A stretch of 64,000 nucleotides of DNA from Acinetobacter sichuanensis (GTDB taxonomy: Bacteria; Pseudomonadota; Gammaproteobacteria; Pseudomonadales; Moraxellaceae): contig NZ_PYIX02000013.1 of the NCBI RefSeq assembly GCF_003024515.2, positions 27,907 to 91,906 on the forward strand. The letters are read 5' to 3'. Within the stretch, counting starts at the first letter, position 1; each line of letters starts with the position of its first letter. Under the pieces are notes generated by a model. The model saw nothing but the letters and a program-made list of their open reading frames with translations, was not told where the DNA came from and did no database searches. This document shows, in pieces, positions 18,786-28,314 of this stretch. The translations under genes and the position numbers were made by a program.

Positions 18786-19325
18786 ATGTATTTATTACTC
18801 AGAACAATTTCAGACTATGTATTCTCAGATATTATTTTAGGTGTTTTTTCGACATTAAAAAATGCTGAACAAGCCAAAGCCTATTATATTCAACATCGAA
18901 AAAATAATGACCCGTGGTATGACCAACCTTATCGGGAAACCATTTTAGAAAATGATGTCAACATAATTGAATTAAAAGATTCTTTTCAAAATGGTCAAAT
19001 CATCTTCGAAGTCAGTGAATATTCTGAAGGATTTGGGCAAGATTGTAGGGATTTACATTCGTTTCATCGTTCACGGGTCGAAGCAGAAAAATGTATAGAA
19101 GACTTAGGAAAAAAGGAAGAACTAAAAAATATGGAAGAAGATTTCTCTTTCCCTTATTTTGCTGCAATTGACTATTTAGTCGTTGGTGAGCTGCATTCAG
19201 ATATAAGTACAGACCAACCTGTAGACTTCATGACAGATAGGGATGAAACGCTTTTAGAAAAAACTGGCAAAAGAAAATTTGCTGAAATTATTGATATCGC
19301 TTTTCCGCACAATCAAGAGTCCTGA
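18786..19325 (+). CDS. Hypothetical protein, 179 residues
   Basis: I do not recognise the family. ATG 18786 has a good AAAAAGGAAAACT ribosome site. The protein is acidic, soluble-looking, without signal peptide, and begins MYLLLRTISDYVFSDIILGVF followed by an STLKNAEQAKAYYIQH helix. The 'short strand, then EAEQA-helix' opening resembles, only loosely, the two acidic paralogues at 56754 and 57511, which may point to a common small fold; this is an impression, not an alignment. It is isolated between a terminator and the thiolase gene. Confidence 0.75.
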   Translation: MYLLLRTISDYVFSDIILGVFSTLKNAEQAKAYYIQHRKNNDPWYDQPYRETILENDVNIIELKDSFQNGQIIFEVSEYSEGFGQDCRDLHSFHRSRVEAEKCIEDLGKKEELKNMEEDFSFPYFAAIDYLVVGELHSDISTDQPVDFMTDRDETLLEKTGKRKFAEIIDIAFPHNQES

Positions 19326-19527
19326 TTATTCATCTGACATGGGTATTTGATTATTCATGTTTTCATCAAGTTAAAGTTATTTTTTAGCATTTTTTCAAAT
19401 GCACTGATTTTTGCTACGATTGACCAAAACTATCAATTGACTTTCCCGTTCTCGTCATTGCACTATCAAGCTTATAAAGTACACTCGAAACACATAACAA
19501 TTTTAGAAGTCATAAAAAGGAATAGCT

Positions 19528-20733
19528 ATGAGCGAGGCTTACATCATTGATGCCATTCGCACACCACGCGGAAAAGGAAAGAAAGATGGTTCACTCTACA
19601 GTGTGAAACCCATTACTTTGCTCACAACATTACTCAATGAATTAAAAGATCGTCACCACCTAGACACCTCAAAAGTCGATGATATCGTGCTGGGATGCGT
19701 TACCCCAATCGCTGACCAAGGCGGTGATATTGCTAAAACTGCCGCAATTGCAGCAGGTTGGGACAATGATGTTGCAGGTGTGCAGATCAACCGTTTCTGT
19801 GCATCAGGTCTTGAAGCGGTCAACATGGCAGCACAAAAAGTCCGTTCAGGCTGGGAAGATGTGGTTGTTGCAGGCGGTGTCGAGTCAATGTCTCGTATTC
19901 CAATGGGTTCCGATGGCGGACCTTGGGCACTTGATCCTGAAACCAACTTAAAATCAAACTTCGTTCCTCAAGGCATTGGTGCAGACTTGATCGCGACTTT
20001 AGATGGCTATAGTCGTTCCGATGTTGATGAATTTGCGGCAAACTCACAGCGTAAAGCGGCTGCGGCACAAGCAGCAGGTCATTTTGACAAGTCCATCGTA
20101 GCGGTAAAAGACAAAGCGGGTGTGGTGATCTTAGATAAAGACGAATTTATCAAACCAACGACAACTGCTGAAGGCTTGGCAAAACTCAATCCAAGTTTTG
20201 AAATGATGGGCAGCATGGGCTTCGATGCAGTCGCATTACAGCAATATCCTGAAGCACAAAAAATCAATCATGTACATCATGCAGGAAACTCATCAGGTAT
20301 TGTCGATGGTGCTGCGGTTGTTCTTCTTGCTTCTGAAAAAGCAGTCAAAGAACAAGGTTTAAAACCTCGTGCCAAAGTTTTGGCTACTGCACTCGTGGGA
20401 ACAGATCCAACCATTATGTTGACAGGTCCTGCACCTGCTGCACGTAAGGCATTGGCAAAAGCTGGTTTAACGATTGATGATATTGATTTATTTGAAGTCA
20501 ATGAAGCCTTTGCTTCTGTGGTGATGCGCTTCATCAATGAACTGAATGTTCCTGTAGAAAAAGTCAATGTCAATGGTGGCTCAATTGCCATGGGGCATCC
20601 ATTGGGGGCAACAGGTGCAATGATTTTAGGAACTTTACTTGATGAATTAGAGCGCCAAGGCAAAAAACGTGGTTTAGCAACATTGTGTGTGGGTGGTGGC
20701 ATGGGTATTGCGACCATTATTGAGTTGGTATAA
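19528..20733 (+). CDS. Acetyl-CoA C-acyltransferase (thiolase)
   Basis: A 401-residue degradative thiolase that splits 3-ketoacyl-CoA with CoA. All catalytic parts are present: the nucleophile Cys91 in [15 protein letters not shown], the NEAFA motif, [14 protein letters not shown] with the active-site histidine, and the second cysteine in LCVGGGMG near the C-terminus. AAAAAGGAATAGCT precedes the ATG. The multifunctional protein starts 11 bases downstream, so the two form the alpha/beta pair of a beta-oxidation complex, here in thiolase-first order unlike fadBA. Substrate length preference is not readable. Confidence 0.94.
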   Translation: MSEAYIIDAIRTPRGKGKKDGSLYSVKPITLLTTLLNELKDRHHLDTSKVDDIVLGCVTPIADQGGDIAKTAAIAAGWDNDVAGVQINRFCASGLEAVNMAAQKVRSGWEDVVVAGGVESMSRIPMGSDGGPWALDPETNLKSNFVPQGIGADLIATLDGYSRSDVDEFAANSQRKAAAAQAAGHFDKSIVAVKDKAGVVILDKDEFIKPTTTAEGLAKLNPSFEMMGSMGFDAVALQQYPEAQKINHVHHAGNSSGIVDGAAVVLLASEKAVKEQGLKPRAKVLATALVGTDPTIMLTGPAPAARKALAKAGLTIDDIDLFEVNEAFASVVMRFINELNVPVEKVNVNGGSIAMGHPLGATGAMILGTLLDELERQGKKRGLATLCVGGGMGIATIIELV

Positions 20734-20744
20734 GGAGAATAAGA

Positions 20745-22877
20745 ATGAGCGCAATTCAATTTGAAAAAAATGCGGACGGCATTGTTATTCTGACTTTAGA
20801 CTCTCCAAACCAATCTGCAAACACCATGAATGCTGACTTTCAAAAAGCATTGACGGAAACAGTTGAAAAATTAAAAGCAGAATCTGGCATCACAGGCATT
20901 ATTTTCCGTTCAGCGAAAAAAACCTTCTTTGCAGGCGGTGATTTGGATGATTTGATTCAGGCACGTCCTGAAGATGCCAAAGAATTCATGGCTGTCGTTG
21001 AACTGATGAAAAAAGAACTACGTTACATCGAAACTTTAGGTGTACCTGTGGTTGCAGCACTCAATGGCACAGCGCTTGGTGGTGGTTGGGAAATTGCGCT
21101 TGGCTGTCATGCCCGTATTGCATTGAATGATCCGAAGTCTAAGTTTGGTCTGCCTGAAGTGACTTTAGGTTTACTTCCAGGCGGTGGCGGCATCGTGCGT
21201 ATGGTACGCCTGTTAGGTCTACAAAATGCATTCCCATTCTTAATGGAAGGCAAACAATTTGGTGTCGATAAAGCCAAATCTTTAGGTCTGATTCATGACA
21301 CTGCGGACTCACTTGATGAGTTGCTGGAAAAATCCATCGCATGGGTCAAAGCCAATCCAAAATCACAACAACCATTTGATGTAAAAGGTTATAAAATTCC
21401 GGGCGGTGACCCTAAAACACCTGCAGTGGCACAGATTCTTGCGATTGCCCCTGCAATGCTGCGTGACAAAACCAAAGGTTGCTACCCTGCACCTGAAGCG
21501 ATCATGGCAGCAGCGGTTGAAAGTGCTCAGGTCGATGTCGATACTGCACTCACCATCGAATCACGTTATTTCACTTATCTTGCAACAGGTCAAGTGGCAA
21601 AAAACATGATCGGTACGTTCTGGCATGGTCTGAATGCAATCAAAGCAGGTGCAAGCCGTCCGAAAGATGTCGCAAAATGGCAAGCCACCAAAGTCGGTGT
21701 ATTGGGCGCAGGGATGATGGGTGCAGGTATTGCTTACTCAACGGCGACCAAAGGCATTGCTGTGGTACTCAAAGACGTTTCTGTTGAAAATGCAGAAAAA
21801 GGCAAAGCATACAGCCAAAAACTTTTGGACAAAAAAGTTTCACAAGGTCGTATGACGGCTGAGAAACGTGACCAAGTCTTAAGCCTGATCACTGCAACTG
21901 CTGATGCAGCCGATCTACAAGGCTGTGATTTGATCATTGAAGCTGTTTTTGAAAATCAAGAACTTAAAGCCAAAGTGACCCAGGAAGCTGAAGCTTTCCT
22001 TGCGGATGGTGGTGTATTTGCATCAAATACCTCGACATTGCCAATCACAGGTCTGGCAAAAGCGTCTAAAGATGATAAAAACTTCATTGGTTTACACTTC
22101 TTTAGCCCAGTCGACAAAATGCCTTTGGTTGAAATCATCAAAGGACAAAATACCTCTGCTGAAACTTTAGCAAAAGCCTACGATTACGTTCAGCAAATTG
22201 GCAAAACGCCGATCGTAGTGAACGATAGCCGTGGCTTCTTCACCAGTCGAGTCTTCGGTACATTTGTCAATGAAGGTCTGCGTTTGCTTGCTGAAGGTGT
22301 GCATCCTGCACGTATTGAAATGGCAGCGCTTAAAGCGGGTATGCCTGTTGGTCCACTCGCGATTCAGGACGAAGTTGCTTTGACGTTATCTGAGCATGTC
22401 ACCAATGAAACTCGTAAGGCACTCCAAGCTGAAGGCAAAGACTTAGCACATTCTCCTTCTGAAGATGTGTTGAAAACCATGATCCATGAGTTTAACCGTA
22501 AAGGTAAAGCAGCAGGTGCAGGTTTCTATGATTATCCAGAAGGTGGCAAAAAGCATCTTTGGGATGGTTTAAGCCATTGGAAACAAGACGTTGATATTTC
22601 TGAACAAGAAATGATTGACCGTATTTTGTTTGTTCAGTCACTCGATACTTTACGTTGCTACGAAGAAAATGTATTAGAATCTGTGGTGGATGCCAATATC
22701 GGTTCAATTTTCGGTATCGGTTTTGCGCCATGGACAGGTGGTGCAATTCAATTCTTAAATCAATACGGTTTAGACAAAGCCCTTGCCCGTGCCAATGAAC
22801 TCGAAGCTAAATATGGCGAACGTTTTAAAGCACCACAGTTGCTCAAAGACAAAGTAGCAAGTGGTAAAATTGATTAA
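20745..22877 (+). CDS. Multifunctional fatty-acid oxidation protein (enoyl-CoA hydratase / 3-hydroxyacyl-CoA dehydrogenase)
   Basis: A 710-residue FadB-like fusion. The N-terminal crotonase domain (about residues 1-200) shows AKKTFFAGGDLDDL and NGTALGGGWEIALGCHARIA with FGLPEVTLGLLPGGGG. A linker leads to the NAD-binding Rossmann domain starting VGVLGAGMMGAGIAYSTATKG near residue 325, then SNTSTLPITGLA and GLHFFSPVDKMPLVEII with the catalytic histidine, and two C-terminal dehydrogenase helical domains. GGAGAATAAGA precedes ATG. It works with the thiolase just upstream. A perfect terminator follows. Confidence 0.95.
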   Translation: MSAIQFEKNADGIVILTLDSPNQSANTMNADFQKALTETVEKLKAESGITGIIFRSAKKTFFAGGDLDDLIQARPEDAKEFMAVVELMKKELRYIETLGVPVVAALNGTALGGGWEIALGCHARIALNDPKSKFGLPEVTLGLLPGGGGIVRMVRLLGLQNAFPFLMEGKQFGVDKAKSLGLIHDTADSLDELLEKSIAWVKANPKSQQPFDVKGYKIPGGDPKTPAVAQILAIAPAMLRDKTKGCYPAPEAIMAAAVESAQVDVDTALTIESRYFTYLATGQVAKNMIGTFWHGLNAIKAGASRPKDVAKWQATKVGVLGAGMMGAGIAYSTATKGIAVVLKDVSVENAEKGKAYSQKLLDKKVSQGRMTAEKRDQVLSLITATADAADLQGCDLIIEAVFENQELKAKVTQEAEAFLADGGVFASNTSTLPITGLAKASKDDKNFIGLHFFSPVDKMPLVEIIKGQNTSAETLAKAYDYVQQIGKTPIVVNDSRGFFTSRVFGTFVNEGLRLLAEGVHPARIEMAALKAGMPVGPLAIQDEVALTLSEHVTNETRKALQAEGKDLAHSPSEDVLKTMIHEFNRKGKAAGAGFYDYPEGGKKHLWDGLSHWKQDVDISEQEMIDRILFVQSLDTLRCYEENVLESVVDANIGSIFGIGFAPWTGGAIQFLNQYGLDKALARANELEAKYGERFKAPQLLKDKVASGKID

Positions 22878-22891
22878 TCATTTAAGTTCTT

Positions 22892-22919
22892 AAAAAAGAG
22901 GTATTTATACCTCTTTTTT
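22892..22919 (+). terminator. Terminator of the thiolase operon
   Basis: 12-bp perfect stem AAAAAAGAGGTA (22892-22903) with 22908-22919, loop TTTA, the descending arm ending in six T. Confidence 0.9.
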
Positions 22920-23049
22920 GTTTTTAAAATTAAAGCATTTAGAAACCCATAATAATTTTAAGGTCTTATTTAAAAAACTCGTCGGATAATTTCATATTTT
23001 GTGTTATAACATTACATAGATTCTCATTTTTTAAATTTGGAATACTCCC

Positions 23050-23352
23050 ATGTCAAATGCTGTTGAGTCTCAAAAAATCGCAGATGAAAAAAAAGGTTGG
23101 AAAGGTCTTTTCGTTGCCTTTATTCTAAGTATTTTATTTCTTGGTATTTTTTATTTAGCCATGGAAAATGAACCAGACTATATGCCAAGCAAACAACAGG
23201 CTGTGAGTAATCAAACTGCTTTTAAAAATGCACCTGTAATGTCACAAGAAGCACTCGCTGAAGCAGAAAAACAAAGAAACGCTGCATCGGGTGAAATGTC
23301 TCATATGCAACATGGCAATGCAGAGGCACATTCAGAACATAATTCTCATTAA
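23050..23352 (+). CDS. Small single-span membrane protein with His-rich tail
   Basis: A 100-residue protein of unknown function. One transmembrane helix lies at about residues 19-38 (LFVAFILSILFLGIFYLAM) after a charged, probably cytoplasmic N-terminus. The outer part ends in a Met/His-rich stretch (MSHMQHGNAEAHSEHNSH) with five histidines, which could bind copper, nickel or zinc. ATG 23050 is preceded by GGAATACTCCC. It is monocistronic, closed by a 12-bp hairpin at 23365. Metal binding is inference from composition only. Confidence 0.8.
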   Translation: MSNAVESQKIADEKKGWKGLFVAFILSILFLGIFYLAMENEPDYMPSKQQAVSNQTAFKNAPVMSQEALAEAEKQRNAASGEMSHMQHGNAEAHSEHNSH

Positions 23353-23364
23353 AAAAAATATCAT

Positions 23365-23411
23365 GGTTTTATCTTAAAAGACTTCTCTTTCACTAAGATA
23401 AAACCTTTTTT
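23365..23411 (+). terminator. Terminator after the His-rich membrane protein
   Basis: 12-bp perfect stem GGTTTTATCTTA (23365-23376) with TAAGATAAAACC (23394-23405), followed by TTTTTTG. It sits between convergent units. Confidence 0.88.
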
Positions 23412-23413
23412 GT

Positions 23414-24076
23414 TCATTTTATCTTTTTCAATATCGCAATAAGATCAGAAAAATGGTGTAAATTTTCATCAGCATAATTAGAATTTATATTGATATCTTC
23501 ATTAAAAAAGATCGTTTTCATTTTGGCTCTTTTTGCACCTAAAATATCTGCTTGCTCATGATCACCAATAAAAATGCATTGTTCAGGTTTTACACCCAGT
23601 CTTTGACTTGCCAAATTAAATATTGCAGTTTCTGGTTTCCGTATGCCTACCGCCTCAGACACAATAATGGTTGAAAAATACTCATTTAACCCTAAAGCCT
23701 TAAAGTTATGCTCTTGAAAAGGTGTTTTGCCATTTGAAACCAAAGCAAGTTGATAACCATCCTGATACAGTTATTGAATACTGTGTTCAACACCCTCAAA
23801 AGCCAAACAAAAACGATTAAAATCATGCAAATATAGATCTAATAAAAATGCTACAGAAAACTGTGTAATCTTAAACTCAATGATTAACTGTTGATAAACC
23901 ACATCTTTCCATACTGAACCATTGGCATCAAGCTCAATAAAGCGTTGTATAAACTGTTATTTTTGAGCATTTGGTACAAGTTGCAAAAAATTGATTTGCC
24001 AGTTTAAAAATCGCTTGAGTGAACCTATTCGGTCTAAAAGAGTTTGATCTAAATCAAAAATAATGGCTTTTATCAC
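23414..24076 (-). pseudogene. HAD-superfamily hydrolase gene with two in-frame TAA codons
   Basis: From GTG 24076, behind an intact AAAGGAGTAGAAAG ribosome site, one frame of 221 codons encodes a full HAD phosphatase: motif I as IKAIIFDLDQTLLDR, motif II as LALVSNGKTPFQ, the lysine in GIRKPETAIF and motif IV as CIFIGDHEQADILGA. It is broken only by TAA at 23959-23957 (codon 40, between AQK and QFIQRF) and TAA at 23773-23771 (codon 102, between HSIQ and LYQDGYQ). No insertion or deletion is required. The layout fits the HAD-IA group. I call it a nonsense pseudogene, with readthrough or base-call error as alternatives. A 109-residue fragment downstream of the second stop would lack motif I. Confidence 0.85.
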
Positions 24077-24151
24077 CTTTCTACTCCTTTGTTCATGTTT
24101 AAAAAACAGGTTACAATTTTTAAATGGCACTCAAATTTTAAAACCATCCAA

Positions 24152-24574
24152 TCAATTCATAAAAAACATATCAACATGTGGAATCCCACAATCGAGATAC
24201 TCCTCACCTTTCACTTCAAAAGCTAAACTTTGATAAAAACCAATCGCATGAACCTGTGCTGATAATTTTAAATAGGGTCTTTTTTGTTGTTGCCCAACAT
24301 CCATAATATGGCGCATGAGTATTCGCCCTATTCCTTTGCCACGATATTGATTTAATACAGCAACTCGTCCAATACTATGATTTTCAAGTAATCGTGCTGT
24401 TGCAATAGCTTGATTTTGATCATATACAATAAAATGTAAAGACTTTTGATCTTCTAGATCCCATTCATCGGCTGCCGCAATATTTTGCTCTTTAATAAAA
24501 ACCTCTGTACGAACCATTTTCGCTTCAGTTTCTAACAATGCCCAAGAACCACTACGAATGACATAATCTGACAT
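24152..24574 (-). CDS. GNAT-family N-acetyltransferase
   Basis: A 140-residue acetyltransferase. The acetyl-CoA-binding motif A appears as IGRVAVLNQYRGKGIGRILM near residues 70-89 (QYRGKGIG is the pyrophosphate loop), and the C-terminal AIGFYQSLAFEVKGEEYLDCGIPH is typical of the ElaA/YjcF-like branch. The start at ATG 24574 (MSDYVIRSG) is used rather than a TTG one codon earlier. It follows the methyltransferase terminator. The acceptor substrate is unknown. Confidence 0.88.
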   Translation of the reverse strand: MSDYVIRSGSWALLETEAKMVRTEVFIKEQNIAAADEWDLEDQKSLHFIVYDQNQAIATARLLENHSIGRVAVLNQYRGKGIGRILMRHIMDVGQQQKRPYLKLSAQVHAIGFYQSLAFEVKGEEYLDCGIPHVDMFFMN

Positions 24575-24689
24575 CAAACTTTTTACCTTGTGTTTAATTT
24601 TCGATATTTTAAAACAGCTTTAACTTAAATCTATTTTTTATTTACTGTTCAATTTCTTCAATTAATTCTGTTTCAAACGTCTGATTTAA

Positions 24690-24715
24690 AAAGATGCTTC
24701 ATTCAAAGCATCTTT
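24690..24715 (-). terminator. Terminator after the methyltransferase gene
   Basis: Stem AAAGATGCTT (24690-24699) and AAGCATCTTT (24706-24715), 6-base loop, T-rich on both strands, located just past the minus-strand stop at 24728. Confidence 0.8.
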
Positions 24716-24727
24716 TTTTTCATCTCA

Positions 24728-25942
24728 TTAACACTTAGAACCAATACCTTGTTGATCCCATTGATCGTTGAGTAAGAGTTCTAAAGAATGTTTTTGAATG
24801 CTATACATGTCTTTTAAAGCTGAAATTTGCGCTAAAATCTGTTCATCAGGCGCAGTAAAATTCTGACGTTTGGTCGCCAAAATCATTTTATTTTTACTGG
24901 TATGTTCCAAAGCAACAAATTCAAAAACTTTGGTGTCATAACCATAAGCATTGAGCAATAACGCGCGAATAGTATCTGTCAACATTTCCGCTTGTTGTCC
25001 TGCATGAATGCCAAACTGCAACATCGGTGCAAGCACTTTGGGGCTGTGTAATTGTGGGCGCAACTCTTTATGACAACATGGTGCGCACATGATCATTTGT
25101 GCATTCAAACGAATTCCTGTATGAATCGCAAAATCTGTTGCAACATCACAAGCATGTAAAGCAATCATGACATCTAGTTTTTCAGGTGCATAAGTACGTA
25201 CATCACCTTGGAAAAAATCTAAATGTTTAAAAGCTGATTGCGTCGCTACTTTTTGGCAAAACTCGACCATTTTAGGATTGAGTTCAACACCTGTAACATG
25301 AGGAATAATCTTATTTTTTTCTAAATAATCATATAGTGCAAACGTTAAATAACCTTTACCAGAACCAAAATCGACCACTTGCAAAGCTTGATCTTGATGA
25401 TCAATTTTATCTAAAGCACCTGAAAAGATTTCAACAAATTTATTAATCTGCTTCCATTTTCTTGCCATACTTGGAATAAGCTGTGCTTTGCTGTCGGTAA
25501 TGCCTAAAGGCTGTAAAAAGTAGCTGTCCTGATCTACATAACGATGTTTTTGACGATCATGCTGTTGCTCCTGTTGCTTCACTTGAGGTGCAGTTTTACT
25601 ATAAGTTAATAATGCTTTTTTCTTATTTTTTTTCAGTTGAATTTCTTGTTCGGTGCTAAATAGATTGGCTTGTTTACATTGTGCAAAAAGTTGCTGAATG
25701 ACAGCAAAACTTTCATCCATGGCGTAGTTTTTAGTCACATCTTGGGTTTTATAACGATATAAACAACTCATCATGAACTGATCTTGTAAAGAAATGATAC
25801 GAAAAGTCATTTTTTCTAATTGTGCTAATTCACCTTTATATTGACTTAAAATTAGTCTATCAAAATCTTGTGTTTCAATGGCTTGCTGTACAGCATTGAT
25901 AAATTGTTGTTCCTGCTCGGACATCGAAGCCAACTGTGACAT
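24728..25942 (-). CDS. Class I SAM-dependent methyltransferase (Methyltransf_32-like)
   Basis: A 404-residue protein. The N-terminal half is helical and charged; the SAM domain begins near residue 190 with VVDFGSGKGYLTFALYDYL (motif I), GVELNPKMVEFCQK (motif II) and VMIALHACDVATDFAIHTG (motif IV region). The ALHACD signature and the following MCAPCCHKEL are typical of PF13679 proteins, whose eukaryotic relatives include rRNA or tRNA-related methyltransferases. Substrate in bacteria is not known to me. ATG 25942 is the first start; ATG 25924 is a weaker alternative. Confidence 0.88.
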   Translation of the reverse strand: MSQLASMSEQEQQFINAVQQAIETQDFDRLILSQYKGELAQLEKMTFRIISLQDQFMMSCLYRYKTQDVTKNYAMDESFAVIQQLFAQCKQANLFSTEQEIQLKKNKKKALLTYSKTAPQVKQQEQQHDRQKHRYVDQDSYFLQPLGITDSKAQLIPSMARKWKQINKFVEIFSGALDKIDHQDQALQVVDFGSGKGYLTFALYDYLEKNKIIPHVTGVELNPKMVEFCQKVATQSAFKHLDFFQGDVRTYAPEKLDVMIALHACDVATDFAIHTGIRLNAQMIMCAPCCHKELRPQLHSPKVLAPMLQFGIHAGQQAEMLTDTIRALLLNAYGYDTKVFEFVALEHTSKNKMILATKRQNFTAPDEQILAQISALKDMYSIQKHSLELLLNDQWDQQGIGSKC

Positions 25943-26042
25943 AGTACAAACTCGTATAGATTCAAATTAGCATTTTAAATGTTCTTACTTTAAAGGTAAA
26001 ACTCCATTATTATACAAATGTATTTTTAAGAAAATTATAACC

Positions 26043-26684
26043 ATGAATTCAGATCTAATTCACGTCTATGCTCCCCAAGAAGAACGTATTAATGCAATTA
26101 GTCATGCTATTGGTGCAGTATTTGCGGCGATTGCGATGATTTTTATGTTGGTCAAAGGCAGTTATTTACCTTTTTGGCAATTTTTTGGCTTAGTTGTTTA
26201 TGGCTTAAGCATGGTTTTATTATTTTCAAGTTCTGCAATTTATCATTTTTCCGTCGATGAAAAAAAACGTCAATGGTATAAAAAATTAGATCATACTGCC
26301 ATTTATTATCTCATTGCTGGAACTTATACACCTTTCTTGGCAATTGCCATTCCTACAGCAAAAGCACATTACCTGCTTATTGCCCTTTGGATCATTGCAG
26401 CAATTGGTACACTATTCAAGTTAGTTTTCATCCATCGTTTTCAAAAAATTTCACTGGTCGCTTATTTGGTGATGGGATGGCTCGCTGTGCTTGTAATGGA
26501 TGATATGCAACGCTTTCTGACCAATGGAGCTATTCAATTATTGGTCGCTGGTGGGCTTGCTTATACGATTGGCGCATTGTTTTATGCCTTAAAAAGAGTA
26601 AGATATACGCATGCTATTTGGCACATATTTGTGTTGATAGGGGCAGGATTACAATTCTTTGCAATCTATCTTTACGTTATTTAA
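26043..26684 (+). CDS. trhA: Hemolysin III / PAQR-family membrane protein
   Basis: A 213-residue integral membrane protein with seven predicted spans. The N-terminal EERINAISHAIGAVFAA and the segment SSAIYHFSVDEKKRQWYKKLDHTAIYYLIAGTYTP carry the conserved Ser/His/Asp pattern of PAQR and hemolysin III proteins, with a last histidine in YTHAIWHIFVLIGA. These residues form a zinc-binding hydrolase-like site in the family. The bacterial members affect membrane fluidity; the old hemolysin name is not evidence of toxin activity. It appears monocistronic. Confidence 0.92.
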   Translation: MNSDLIHVYAPQEERINAISHAIGAVFAAIAMIFMLVKGSYLPFWQFFGLVVYGLSMVLLFSSSAIYHFSVDEKKRQWYKKLDHTAIYYLIAGTYTPFLAIAIPTAKAHYLLIALWIIAAIGTLFKLVFIHRFQKISLVAYLVMGWLAVLVMDDMQRFLTNGAIQLLVAGGLAYTIGALFYALKRVRYTHAIWHIFVLIGAGLQFFAIYLYVI

Positions 26685-26821
26685 TCCTTAAACATTCACA
26701 TATCAGCGACCCTGATCGAGTGTATTTGGATTGATCCCGTTGTTTTTTTAAGAAATTACGCCTTTTTTAAAAAGATTACGCTTTAGAAACTAGTTTTACT
26801 TTTAAAAGTGTAAGGTCTACC

Positions 26822-28135
26822 ATGGCGTCATCTAATATTACTGCGACTGAAGAAGTTCAGACAAATTCAAAAACACGTGTACTTTTTGCAAGTCTCGTAG
26901 GTACAACAATCGAATTTTTTGATTTTTATATCTATGCAACAGCAGCTGTCATCATTTTCCCTCATCTGTTCTTCCCTGCAAGCACAGATCCAACTACCGC
27001 AACTATTCAATCTTTAGCAACTTTTGCCATCGCCTTTATTGCTCGTCCTATTGGTGCAGCTTTATTTGGGCATTTAGGTGATCGTATCGGGCGTAAAGCC
27101 ACACTGGTTGCTGCACTCCTCACCATGGGGATTTCCACCGTTTGTATTGGTTTACTCCCAACCTATCATCAAATCGGAATCATGGCACCCTTATTACTGG
27201 CACTTTGTCGCTTAGGTCAAGGTTTAGGTCTAGGTGGTGAATGGTCTGGTGCTGTACTTTTAGCGACTGAAAATGCCCCTGAAGGTAAACGTGCTTGGTA
27301 TGGCATGTTCCCTCAACTTGGTGCTCCAATTGGGTTCATTCTTGCTACAGGTTCATTCTTAACACTCGGCGCTTTTATGTCTGAAGCTGAGTTTATGCAA
27401 TGGGGTTGGCGTATTCCATTTATTGCCAGTGCTGCATTGGTGATAGTCGGTTTATGGATTCGTTTAAAATTACACGAAACACCTGCATTCCAAAAAGTTT
27501 TAAACAAACAAAAAGAAGTGAATATTCCATTTAAAGAAGTGTTAACCAAACACTGGGGTATGCTCATTCTTGGGACAATCGCAGCGATCTGTACCTTTGT
27601 TGTGTTCTACTTAACAACTGTATTTGCTTTAAACTGGGGCACAACTCAACTCGGTTATTCTCGTGCAGAATTTTTAGAACTGCAATTATTTGCGACACTT
27701 TGTTTTGCTGCCTTTATTCCACTTTCAGCAATTTTTGCAGAAAAATTTGGTCGTAAAGCAACGTCTATAGGTGTATGTATTGTTTCTGCATTATTTGGTT
27801 TAGTCTTTTCAACTATGTTGGAATCTGGCAATACGCTCGTTGTGTTTCTATTCTTATGTACAGGTCTTGCCATCATGGGTTTAACCTATGGTCCAATTGG
27901 TACTGTACTGTCTGAAATTTTCCCAACTTCTGTACGTTACACAGGTTCAGCGTTGACTTTTAACCTTGCAGGTATTTTTGGTGCATCTTTTGCGCCATTG
28001 ATTGCAACGAAACTGGCAACAACTTATGGTTTATATGCGGTGGGTTATTATTTAACGGCTGCGTCGATTCTTTCACTGCTTGCCTTCTTAGCAATTCGTG
28101 AAACAAAAAATGATGATGTAAATAACCAGATTTAA
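26822..28135 (+). CDS. MFS transporter, metabolite:H+ symporter (MHS) family
   Basis: A 437-residue permease with 12 hydrophobic segments. The first helix SLVGTTIEFFDFYIYATAA, the loop GHLGDRIGRKATLV and LCRLGQGLGLGGEWSGAVLLATENAPEGKRAWYG are hallmarks of the MHS family (ProP, ShiA, KgtP and alpha-ketoglutarate or shikimate carriers). The second GRK loop (EKFGRKATSIG) is also present. The substrate, likely an organic acid or osmolyte, cannot be chosen. Start ATG 26822 follows GTAAGGTCTACC. A strong terminator closes the unit. Confidence 0.93.
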   Translation: MASSNITATEEVQTNSKTRVLFASLVGTTIEFFDFYIYATAAVIIFPHLFFPASTDPTTATIQSLATFAIAFIARPIGAALFGHLGDRIGRKATLVAALLTMGISTVCIGLLPTYHQIGIMAPLLLALCRLGQGLGLGGEWSGAVLLATENAPEGKRAWYGMFPQLGAPIGFILATGSFLTLGAFMSEAEFMQWGWRIPFIASAALVIVGLWIRLKLHETPAFQKVLNKQKEVNIPFKEVLTKHWGMLILGTIAAICTFVVFYLTTVFALNWGTTQLGYSRAEFLELQLFATLCFAAFIPLSAIFAEKFGRKATSIGVCIVSALFGLVFSTMLESGNTLVVFLFLCTGLAIMGLTYGPIGTVLSEIFPTSVRYTGSALTFNLAGIFGASFAPLIATKLATTYGLYAVGYYLTAASILSLLAFLAIRETKNDDVNNQI

Positions 28136-28151
28136 TTCGTTGATTAGTAAT

Positions 28152-28180
28152 AAAAAGCCTGCAACTATGCAGGCTTTTTA
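28152..28180 (+). terminator. Terminator after the MHS transporter
   Basis: 12-bp perfect stem AAAAAGCCTGCA (28152-28163) with 28168-28179, 4-base loop, T run in the descending arm. Confidence 0.92.
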
Positions 28181-28314
28181 TTTACTTTATTTTTTTTCAA
28201 CTCAGATCATGAATAACAAATGATTTAGCTTTTAAATGATTTATTCAAATCAATACTGAACGTCCTGATCCAAACTGAACTGCCTAACATTTTTTCAAGC
28301 AAACTTAGCCTAGC

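Noticed and set aside
19347..19550. 67-codon frame overlapping the thiolase start
   Set aside because: It lacks a start with ribosome site and runs into the thiolase promoter and start region.
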